Shown: piece by piece, positions 1 through 5,447 of the stretch
Layout: each line of letters opens with the position of its first letter
Position numbering within the stretch: the stretch's first letter is position 1
DNA from: CAWEPK01 sp049521495
GTDB lineage: Bacteria; Desulfobacterota; Syntrophorhabdia; Syntrophorhabdales; WCHB1-27
Assembly: GCA_049521495.1 (NCBI GenBank)
Contig: JBEKOT010000092.1
Span: 1 to 9,657 of the forward strand
Direction of reading: 5' to 3'
DNA length: 9,657 nt
Made by a program: the position numbers and the translations under genes
Notes under the pieces: model-generated
The model's database searches: none
The model's input: only the letters and a program-made list of their open reading frames with translations
What the model was told of the DNA's origin: nothing

Positions 1-1
1 G

Positions 2-1243
2 ACACCTGAGGAGCTTTACAGCGAAAGGGAAAGAAGGGTCCTCGATGCCATCGCCCTGAAGAAGCCGGACAGGGTGCCTGTCATGGCAATATTCAGCTTC
101 TTCCCGGCCGCCTATTCCGGCATGACGGTCCGGGAGGTGATGTACGAGCCGGAAAAGCTCTGGAAGGCGTACTGGCGCGCAATGACAGAGTTCGAGCCGG
201 ACATGGACCAGAACCCCTTCGGCCTTCGTTTCCTGGGTCCCCTTCTCGACACCCTCGACTTTCGACAGCTCAAGTGGCCGGGACACGGTATTTCAGATAA
301 TTTCACATACCAGTTCGTCGAAGGGGAATACATGATGGCCGACGAATACGACCACTTCCTCTTCGACCCCACGGACTTCATGCTGCGCAAGTACTGGCCC
401 CGCGTTTTCGGCGCCCTGCGAGGCTTCGAAAAGCTGACCCCTCCGCGCAGCATCGTTACCTATGCCATGGGGATGTCCTTTGGGTTTGCGCCCTTCAACG
501 CTCCCGAAGCTGCCTCTGCCCTCGATGCGCTAAAGAAGGCAGGGGAGAGGTCCGCGGAGATCGCCTCATACGCCGCGGCCTACACCAAGAAGGCCAAAGA
601 GGCGGGCTTCCCCATGCAGTACGGCGGCTTCACGCAGGCCCCTTTCGATACCCTCGGCGATTACTTCAGAGGAACGAAGGGTCTCATGCTAGACATGTAC
701 CGAAGGCCGAAGGAGGTCATAAAAGCCTGCGAAAAGCTGTTCTTCCTCATGCGGGACATGGCGGTGGGTGCGGCCAAGGCGTCGGGAAACCCGAGGATTT
801 TTATACCCATTCACAAGGGGCTCGACGGGTTCATGTCCATGGAGCAGTTTCAGACCTTCTTCTGGCCGACGCTCCGGGACCTGCTGATAGCCCTCATAGA
901 CGAAGGATGCGTGCCGTGCCCGCTCTGGGAAGGCGACTGCACTAGCCGCCTTTCAGCGATCAAGGATATACCGGCGGCCCGCGCCTGGTATGCCTTCGAA
1001 GGGACCGACATTTTTCGTGCGAAGGAGATCCTCGGCGAGACGGTCTGCATCAAGGGCAACGTGCCCCTTTCCATGATGGCGACGGGGAGCCCTGATGATG
1101 TGAAGGCATACTGCAAGAAGCTGATCGACGTTGTCGGCAGGGACGGGGGATACATAATGGACGCGGCTGCGAGCCTCGACAACGCAAAGGCGGAAAACAT
1201 AAGGGCCATGTTCGAATTTACGAAGGAATACGGCGTCTATTAG
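2..1243 (+). CDS. URO-D-family (uroporphyrinogen decarboxylase-like) protein, 5' partial
   Basis: The reading frame is open from base 2, so the gene starts before the window. The GTG at 74 is internal: the bases before it encode RVLDAIALKKPDRVPV, the conserved N-terminal block of the URO-D superfamily. Downstream the block KAKEILGE-like (FRAKEILGETVCIKGNVP, about 1012-1065) and the GGYIMDAAASLDNAKAENIRAM ending (in two parts, about 1147-1209) fit the C-terminal half of the fold. Members of this superfamily in anaerobes are usually not heme enzymes; they include MtaA-type corrinoid methyltransferases. The usual His-x-Cys metal motif is replaced by WEGDC (926-940), and the C-terminal metal Cys seen in MtaA is not evident. 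The next gene is a pterin-binding methyltransferase 63 bases downstream, which supports a methyl-transfer role by inference. The family call is firm; substrate and exact reaction are unknown. Confidence 0.88.
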   Translation, partial: TPEELYSERERRVLDAIALKKPDRVPVMAIFSFFPAAYSGMTVREVMYEPEKLWKAYWRAMTEFEPDMDQNPFGLRFLGPLLDTLDFRQLKWPGHGISDNFTYQFVEGEYMMADEYDHFLFDPTDFMLRKYWPRVFGALRGFEKLTPPRSIVTYAMGMSFGFAPFNAPEAASALDALKKAGERSAEIASYAAAYTKKAKEAGFPMQYGGFTQAPFDTLGDYFRGTKGLMLDMYRRPKEVIKACEKLFFLMRDMAVGAAKASGNPRIFIPIHKGLDGFMSMEQFQTFFWPTLRDLLIALIDEGCVPCPLWEGDCTSRLSAIKDIPAARAWYAFEGTDIFRAKEILGETVCIKGNVPLSMMATGSPDDVKAYCKKLIDVVGRDGGYIMDAAASLDNAKAENIRAMFEFTKEYGVY

Positions 1244-1274
1244 CGCATGCATGCTGTGATAGGGCTTAATGGTG

Positions 1275-1293
1275 CCGGCCGGCGACGGCCTGG
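1275..1293 (+). other. Stem-loop with GNRA-type tetraloop between genes 1 and 2
   Basis: GGCCG (1277-1281), loop GCGA (1282-1285) and CGGCC (1286-1290) form a 5-bp GC stem. It extends by CC (1275-1276) with GG (1292-1293) if T1291 bulges. There is no T-tract after it, so it is not a classical terminator. It ends just before the purine-rich ribosome binding site of the next gene, so it may affect mRNA stability or translation of that gene. Function is inferred only. Confidence 0.4.
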
Positions 1294-1306
1294 ATAAGGG
1301 AAGAAG

Positions 1307-2170
1307 ATGAAAACCCATCTGATAAGTCCTAGGGGAAAGGAAGTCGCCATCGGCGAAGGCCTGCCCACGGTCCTCATAGGAGAGCGCATAAACCCCTTTG
1401 CCAAGGGCCCTGTGAAAGAAGGAATGATGTCGGGCGACATGGCGCCGATCCGCAAGGCCGCGGCAGAACAGGTCGAGGCGGGGGCGGACGTCCTGATCGT
1501 GAGCGTGGCGGCCTTCGGCATCGACGAGGTGAGCACCCTGCCCATGGTCAGCCGGGCGGTGATGGATGAGGTCGATGTGCCCCTCTGTATTGAAAGCAGG
1601 AACGCCGAGGCCCTGGAAAGGACGCTTGAGCTTGGCTGCGGGAAGCCTATCATAAGCTCGGTCACGGGAGAAGAGCAGGTGCTGAAGGCCTTGCTGCCGC
1701 TTTCTGCCCGTTACGCAACCGCACTCGTGGCGCTCGCCTCCGATGCATCGGGGATACCTAAAGACGCGGCCGGAAGGCTCGCCGTTATACGGAGGATCGT
1801 CGAGCGCTCTGATGAGGCTGGAATATGCCGGGAAGATATTCTTGTCGACTCCGTCGCGGAATCGAGCGCAGTGAACGACAAGGCGGCGGGGGTTACCCTG
1901 GATACCATGCGGGGGGTAAAGCGGGACATGGGCCTCAACCTCGTGCTCGGGGCCAGCAATGTTTCCTTCGGGCTTCCAGATAGAAAGATCATCAATGGCG
2001 TCTTCCTTGCCCTGGCCATAGGGGCCGGTCTCGACGCGGCGATCACAAACCCTGCGACCATGAGGCCGTACACCATGGCGACCGACCTTCTCATGGGCCG
2101 CGACCCGAGGGCGAGGTTGTTCACGGCCTACTACAGAAGGCAGCGGGCTTCAGCCGCAAGGCAACCTTGA
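1307..2170 (+). CDS. Pterin-binding methyltransferase, methyltetrahydrofolate:corrinoid type (AcsE/MetH pterin domain-like)
   Basis: This 287-residue protein is a single TIM-barrel pterin-binding domain, close to the length of AcsE-type enzymes. Those move a methyl group between methyltetrahydrofolate and a corrinoid protein. Visible family blocks are GERINPF near residue 26, PLCIESRN near 90, DASGIPKDAAGRL near 146, LVDSVAES near 178 and GASNVSFGLPDRKIINGVFL near 215, followed by AGLDAAITNP. The Asn of the ASNVSFG block, which sits near N5 of the pterin in AcsE, is kept. Other pterin contacts differ: the Asp of the usual LCxDS block is Glu and the Asn of the usual INS block is Ser. The start is the ATG after AAGGGAAGAAG. 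It lies 63 bases after a URO-D-like gene and just before a second one. No corrinoid protein is encoded in the window. It could work in demethylation or in methyl donation; direction cannot be told. Confidence 0.85.
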   Translation: MKTHLISPRGKEVAIGEGLPTVLIGERINPFAKGPVKEGMMSGDMAPIRKAAAEQVEAGADVLIVSVAAFGIDEVSTLPMVSRAVMDEVDVPLCIESRNAEALERTLELGCGKPIISSVTGEEQVLKALLPLSARYATALVALASDASGIPKDAAGRLAVIRRIVERSDEAGICREDILVDSVAESSAVNDKAAGVTLDTMRGVKRDMGLNLVLGASNVSFGLPDRKIINGVFLALAIGAGLDAAITNPATMRPYTMATDLLMGRDPRARLFTAYYRRQRASAARQP

Positions 2171-2181
2171 AGGAAGCGGCA

Positions 2182-3120
2182 ATGGGCGGGCAGCCGGGTG
2201 GACGGAAGGGGCGGGGACGCCCGCCCGGCGGGACCGAAGAAAAGCACCGTTCGGAGAGGCGAAGGCCGGCCGATTCGGTTGCAGGAGCCCTTAGCCGCGC
2301 CGCCGTCCGTCCTCTGCCGAGGGGCGAGCTTTTCCTCGGCCGGGACTTTCTCGACCGCTTCTTCGGGGCCGAGGGAGGATACGCAGGGCAACTTGCGGCC
2401 GCTGCCAGGAGCCTCGGTCTTTCCCTCGTGGGAATCGACCTGAATGGGGGGTGCCGCCGCCACTTTTTCGATTCCGGCATCGATTGTCTTGACGGGTATT
2501 ACCTCGCGGGCTACCTAAACGGACCCTTCTCCCGCCTGGTGGAGCGTCACGGGTTCTTCAATGCCATGTTGAGCGTGCACAAGGACCGCCGCCTTTTCGG
2601 AGGAATATGCGAAAGGCTGATCCGGGAGGTGGAGCGGCTGGCCCGGTCGGCCCGCAGCAAGGGTCTCCGGGCCGTTGCGCTCGCCGACGACATCGCCGGA
2701 AAGGGGGGGCTGTTCTTTTCCCTGGAATACTTCCTTGACGTACTCTGGCCGGTCTACAGGCTGGCCGCGCAGGTCCTGAAGGGGCAGGGCCTTCAGCCCT
2801 TTTTCCATTCCGACGGCGACACGAGGAAAATTATAGAGCCCTTGATCGAAGCAGGCTATGCGTGCATCCACCCGGTGGACGGGCAGGCCGGACTCGACAT
2901 CTACGACCTCCGGGCTGAGTTCGGCGACAGGGTTGCCTTCATGGGCCATATAGATATCATGGGATGGGACGAAGGAAGGATCGGCGAAGAGATAGAGCGC
3001 GCCGAAGGGTCCTTCGGGAATGGCGGCCTGATACTCGGCTCGAGCTGTGGCATCACTCTGGCCACGGCTGGTCGCCTGAAGTCGCTCTATCCCTCCTGGC
3101 GCTCCCCGTATCGATTATAG
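2182..3120 (+). CDS. Second URO-D-family (uroporphyrinogen decarboxylase-like) protein
   Basis: This protein has 312 residues from the ATG at 2182, chosen because AAGGAAG lies 5 bases before it; a TTG at 2167 overlaps the previous stop and has no such site. The first ~30 residues are rich in Gly, Arg and Pro. The URO-D fold then starts with RPLPRGELFLGRDFL. The central block FFHSDGDTRKIIEPLIEAGY, followed by IHPVDGQAGLDI and VAFMGHIDI, is the family's substrate/metal region. The His of HSDG and the Cys of LGSSCG (about 3034-3051) match two of three zinc ligands of MtaA-type enzymes; the usual Cys in His-x-Cys is Asp here. It ends with YPSWRSPYRL. It is 11 bases after the methyltransferase stop, so the two are probably cotranscribed. 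A role as partner methyltransferase is inferred. It is unlikely to be HemE, given its divergence and context. Confidence 0.82.
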   Translation: MGGQPGGRKGRGRPPGGTEEKHRSERRRPADSVAGALSRAAVRPLPRGELFLGRDFLDRFFGAEGGYAGQLAAAARSLGLSLVGIDLNGGCRRHFFDSGIDCLDGYYLAGYLNGPFSRLVERHGFFNAMLSVHKDRRLFGGICERLIREVERLARSARSKGLRAVALADDIAGKGGLFFSLEYFLDVLWPVYRLAAQVLKGQGLQPFFHSDGDTRKIIEPLIEAGYACIHPVDGQAGLDIYDLRAEFGDRVAFMGHIDIMGWDEGRIGEEIERAEGSFGNGGLILGSSCGITLATAGRLKSLYPSWRSPYRL

Positions 3121-3623
3121 TGTATCTTCCTGTATTCGAGCTGCTCGGCGGATCTCGGCGCCTTGACTTCAGCCGGATGGCCTATGCTGATGATGGCGTC
3201 CACCTTGACGTTCTTCGGTATGCCGAGTGCTTTCTGAACGTACTCTTCCGCGGTCTCGTCAGAGGAGTGATTTCTTTTCCTTATCTGGACCCAGCAGCTT
3301 CCGAGCCCGAGGGAATGGGCGGTGAGTTGCACTACTACAGAGGCGATGGCGCAGTCCTCGACCCAGACATCCGATACCGCTTCGTCCCCGCAGACAACTA
3401 TGCCCAGCGCCGCGCCTTTCAGGAAATCCGACCCGTGCTCCTTGGTCTTCGAGAGAAGAAGCAGCGTCTCCGGGTTATCGACAAAGATAAAGGTCCAGGG
3501 GTTCTTGCCCATGGAAGAAGGGCACCGGAGGAGCGCCTCTTTCATTGTTTGGAGCGACCGCTCGTCGAGAGGTTTCTTTTCGTATGACCTAACGCTCCGC
3601 CTCGTTCGCATTATATCTATCAT
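3087..3623 (-). CDS. Nitroreductase-family FMN-dependent oxidoreductase
   Basis: This 178-residue protein shows the nitroreductase N-terminus MRTRRSVRSYEKKPLDE, whose Arg residues bind the FMN phosphate in the family, then CPSSMGKNPWTFIFVDN, the counterpart of the usual APSxxNxQPW block. The middle has DCAIASVVVQLTAHSLGLGSCW (in two parts), matching the family's helix and GLGSCW segment. The end has ALGIPKNVKVDAIISIGHP, the typical (LGIP...IGxP) finish. Such enzymes reduce nitro groups, quinones or enones with NAD(P)H; the substrate is unknown. The start ATG follows GGAGGAG on the - strand. A second ATG four codons in is possible. Its last 34 bases overlap the end of the URO-D gene on the opposite strand. 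It diverges from the flavin reductase gene. Confidence 0.9.
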   Translation of the reverse strand: MIDIMRTRRSVRSYEKKPLDERSLQTMKEALLRCPSSMGKNPWTFIFVDNPETLLLLSKTKEHGSDFLKGAALGIVVCGDEAVSDVWVEDCAIASVVVQLTAHSLGLGSCWVQIRKRNHSSDETAEEYVQKALGIPKNVKVDAIISIGHPAEVKAPRSAEQLEYRKIHYNRYGERQEG

Positions 3624-3661
3624 CTTCTCCTCCGGACTTTGACGTTATGCCACCTGATAGA

Positions 3662-3690
3662 TAGATAACACAGGCTCGGCCTCCTCGCAA
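3662..3690 (-). promoter_or_regulatory. Possible promoter for the nitroreductase gene
   Basis: Read on the - strand, TTGCGA (3685-3690) is followed after 17 bases by TATCTA (3662-3667), with a TG one base upstream (TGTTATCTA), the extended -10 pattern. The match to consensus is only 4/6 and 3/6. The region also contains the short tandem run GATAGATAGATA. This is a weak call supported mainly by position, about 40 bases before the start. Confidence 0.3.
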
Positions 3691-3699
3691 GGTTTGCAG

Positions 3700-3718
3700 C
3701 CGCGGCCTTTTCCCGCGG
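3700..3718 (+). other. GC-rich hairpin followed by a T-rich tract, terminator-like
   Basis: CCGCGG (3700-3705) and CCGCGG (3713-3718) can pair around a 7-base loop, with a T-rich stretch (TTTCTTTTT) beginning about five bases after the stem. This resembles a + strand intrinsic terminator. The position is odd, inside a divergent promoter region, but it could block + strand readthrough from the URO-D operon that would otherwise run antisense through the nitroreductase gene. CCGCGG is self-complementary, so chance in GC-rich DNA is a real alternative. Confidence 0.3.
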
Positions 3719-3777
3719 GCCGGTTTCTTTTTGCACCCCGGGACAACGATTATTTGAGCGCCGCCAACGGCCAAACA

Positions 3778-3786
3778 TGGTAAAAT
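3778..3786 (+). promoter_or_regulatory. Extended -10 promoter element for the flavin reductase gene
   Basis: TGGTAAAAT fits the extended -10 pattern TGnTATAAT, with 5 of 6 bases of the hexamer. No well-spaced -35 is seen; the nearest, TTGAGC at 3754, is 21 bases away. Extended -10 promoters often do not need one. Transcription would start near 3793, about 23 bases before the ATG, with the ribosome binding site in between. Confidence 0.45.
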
Positions 3787-3815
3787 AGGAAAAACGACGA
3801 AAAAGGAGGCTGGCA

Positions 3816-4385
3816 ATGGCGAAAATCGAGGTGACAACGGAAAAGATTTGCTACCCAATGCCCTGCTGCCTGGTAGGCGCCAACGTGGCCGGGAAGCCCA
3901 CGTTCCTTACGGTCGCGTGGTTCGGCATGGTAAATCCCAAACCGCCTTATATGATGCTCTCCCTTGGCCCAGGTCACTATTCGAACCCGGGCATCAGGCA
4001 GAACGGCACTTTCAGCGTCAATATCCCCTCTGCGTCTATGGTCGAGGCAACGGACTACTGCGGCATCGTATCCGGAAAGAAATACGACAAGTCGAAGGTA
4101 TTCGAGGTCTTCTACGGAAAGCTCAAAACGGCACCCATGATCGCGGAGTGCCCTTACAACCTCGAGTGCAGGCTCGTGAAAACAGTCGAGCTGCCGACTG
4201 ATGAGATGTTCATAGGCGAGATCGTCGCCGCTTACAGCGAGGAGCGGTTCATGACCGGAGGAGTCCCGGACCTCGCAAAGATGTCGCCCTTCGTGCTGTC
4301 TATGGCAGACAGCAGGTACATTGGGCTCGGTGCTGAGGTGGGAAAGGCATGGGCGGCGGGGAAGAAGCTGATCGGCAAGGGATAA
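3816..4385 (+). CDS. Flavin reductase-like / flavoredoxin-family FMN-binding protein
   Basis: This protein has 189 residues, the usual size of flavoredoxins. It follows a strong AAGGAGG site 6 bases before the ATG. The family core is visible: FLTVAWFGMVNPKPPYMMLSL (in two parts, residues about 29-49), then NPGIRQNGTFSVNIPS (about 56-71), which matches the flavin-binding beta-barrel of the flavin reductase-like domain. The C-terminal half carries VELPTDEMFIGEIVAAY and ends at the typical MADSRYIGLG segment. Family members bind FMN and either reduce free flavin or carry electrons; flavoredoxins were described in sulfate reducers. It has its own promoter and diverges from a nitroreductase, another FMN protein, so the two may share a redox role, but this is inference. 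It is separated by 144 bases from the IclR gene and is probably not part of that operon. Confidence 0.88.
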   Translation: MAKIEVTTEKICYPMPCCLVGANVAGKPTFLTVAWFGMVNPKPPYMMLSLGPGHYSNPGIRQNGTFSVNIPSASMVEATDYCGIVSGKKYDKSKVFEVFYGKLKTAPMIAECPYNLECRLVKTVELPTDEMFIGEIVAAYSEERFMTGGVPDLAKMSPFVLSMADSRYIGLGAEVGKAWAAGKKLIGKG

Positions 4386-4396
4386 GTTTTTGCGGA

Positions 4397-4523
4397 ACGT
4401 TTTCTATAGCGATCAACATATAAGGTAATGGCGAAAGACGACAGGCTGCTAAAGTAATTTATTAACAGACTTTTTTCTTGACATGCCCTTACATAGGTGA
4501 TAAAAGATTTGCATAGAAAACGT
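4397..4523. repeat. Perfect 11-base inverted repeat bracketing the IclR promoter
   Basis: ACGTTTTCTAT at 4397-4407 is the exact reverse complement of ATAGAAAACGT at 4513-4523. The arm centres are 116 bases apart, close to 11 helical turns. The left arm lies just after the flavin reductase gene; the right arm covers the predicted transcription start of the IclR gene. The left arm is part of an imperfect palindrome around AACGTT. These are candidate paired operators, perhaps for the IclR protein itself. The repeat is seen directly; the regulatory role is inferred. Confidence 0.55.
4478..4506 (+). promoter_or_regulatory. Promoter of the IclR-FAD oxidase operon
   Basis: A perfect -35 hexamer TTGACA (4478-4483) is followed after exactly 17 bases by TAAAAG (4501-4506), 4 of 6 to the -10 consensus. 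It lies in the AT-rich gap after the flavin reductase gene. Transcription would begin near 4513, which supports the ATG at 4530 as the IclR start. Confidence 0.6.
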
Positions 4524-4529
4524 AGTGCC

Positions 4530-5414
4530 ATGTACAACGCGCCCGTATTAAAAAAAGGCATCGGGATACTGCGATTGATCACCGGGACGAACGAGCTCCT
4601 CGGTGTAAGCGAGATATCGCGGAGGCTCTCGATAGTCAAGAGCACAACCCTCGGCATCCTGAAGGCTCTCGAAGAAGAGGGCCTGGTCGTCCAGGACCCT
4701 CTTACAAAAAAGTACGTACCGGGAGCTTCCCTTTTCGACTTCTCGCGGAGGGTCCTGCGGACGATGGAATTGCCCTTCGCGGCGAAGCCTTTTCTCGACC
4801 GGCTAGTCGAGCTGGTTGACGAGACGGCCATCCTGGCCGTGCAGGAGGGAGACAAGACTTTCCGGGTCCTCGAGGTGAGCGAGCCGAAAAAGGAGCTGAA
4901 GATCACGGTCCCCGTGGGCACCCGTTTTCCCCAGTATACAGGCGCCCTCACGAAGGTATTCCTGAGCAGGATCACCAACGACGAAATTACTCGTCTCGTC
5001 AAGGAAAACCCCTTGCCGAGATATACGGACCACAGCCTGACGCGGATCGAAGACCTCCTCAAAGAGGTCGAGCAAGCCCGGCAGAACGGATACGCAGCCG
5101 ACCTCGAAGAGTACCGGAAGGGGGTGCGGGCCCTGGCGGTGCTTGTCTTTCGGGGCGACCAGGCAAGGATGGCGATATCAATCTTCGGCCTTGCCGGGTC
5201 GATGGACGATGAGCGCCTCCCGGATATGGTCTCCGAGATGAAGAAGACCGCCGCGTCGATCAGCAGGAAAATGTTTCTGATGACGGAAGGCCTTGATAAG
5301 GCCGGAAGTGGATTGGCTGGATTAGGCGGTTCCGGTCAGGCTACCGACCGGGCCGATGGTACTGCGTCACGTGATGAGGCACGCTCGACGGATGCGCTGA
5401 AAAGGATATCGTAG
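4530..5414 (+). CDS. IclR-family transcriptional regulator
   Basis: This protein has 294 residues from the ATG at 4530. A GTG at 4497 in the same frame is rejected because it lies inside the predicted promoter. The N-terminal winged helix-turn-helix covers residues about 5-65, with GVSEISRRLSIVKSTTLGIL as the recognition helix region. The IclR effector domain follows: VDETAILAVQEGD, VPVGTRFPQYTGALTKVFLS (counterpart of the usual GxxxPLxxTAxGK block) and NGYAADLEEYRKGVRALAV (counterpart of GYAxDxEExxxGVxCVA). IclR proteins bind small organic acids or aromatics and control catabolic operons. Residues 255-294 form an extra Gly/Ala/Ser/Asp-rich tail not usual in the family. The FAD oxidase gene starts 33 bases downstream, so this regulator probably controls that operon and itself. 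Confidence 0.9.
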   Translation: MYNAPVLKKGIGILRLITGTNELLGVSEISRRLSIVKSTTLGILKALEEEGLVVQDPLTKKYVPGASLFDFSRRVLRTMELPFAAKPFLDRLVELVDETAILAVQEGDKTFRVLEVSEPKKELKITVPVGTRFPQYTGALTKVFLSRITNDEITRLVKENPLPRYTDHSLTRIEDLLKEVEQARQNGYAADLEEYRKGVRALAVLVFRGDQARMAISIFGLAGSMDDERLPDMVSEMKKTAASISRKMFLMTEGLDKAGSGLAGLGGSGQATDRADGTASRDEARSTDALKRIS

Positions 5415-5447
5415 CTCTAAACCTTCTATTCTTTGAAAGGGGGCAAA

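Noticed and set aside
74..76. GTG as the start of the first URO-D gene
   Set aside because: The frame stays open to base 2 and the residues before the GTG belong to the conserved N-terminal block.
2167..2169. TTG start for the second URO-D gene overlapping the previous TGA stop
   Set aside because: The ATG at 2182 has a good AAGGAAG site; the TTG has none.
2..3120. Calling the URO-D proteins HemE of heme synthesis
   Set aside because: Both differ from HemE at the active-site blocks and flank a methyltetrahydrofolate-type methyltransferase, pointing to methyl transfer.
3656..3667. GATAGATAGATA as a regulatory repeat
   Set aside because: It is a three-unit simple tandem run, too short to support a function.
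3785..3796. ATAGGAAAAACG before the flavin reductase as a third copy of the IclR-region arm ATAGAAAACGT
   Set aside because: It needs two inserted bases to match and is in an A-rich stretch, so chance is enough.
4497..4499. GTG start for the IclR gene
   Set aside because: It lies between the -35 and -10 of the best promoter and has no ribosome binding site. The ATG at 4530 is preferred, although it too lacks a strong site.
5433..5435. TTG start for the first FAD oxidase
   Set aside because: It precedes the AAAGGGGG site, which is well placed for the ATG at 5448.
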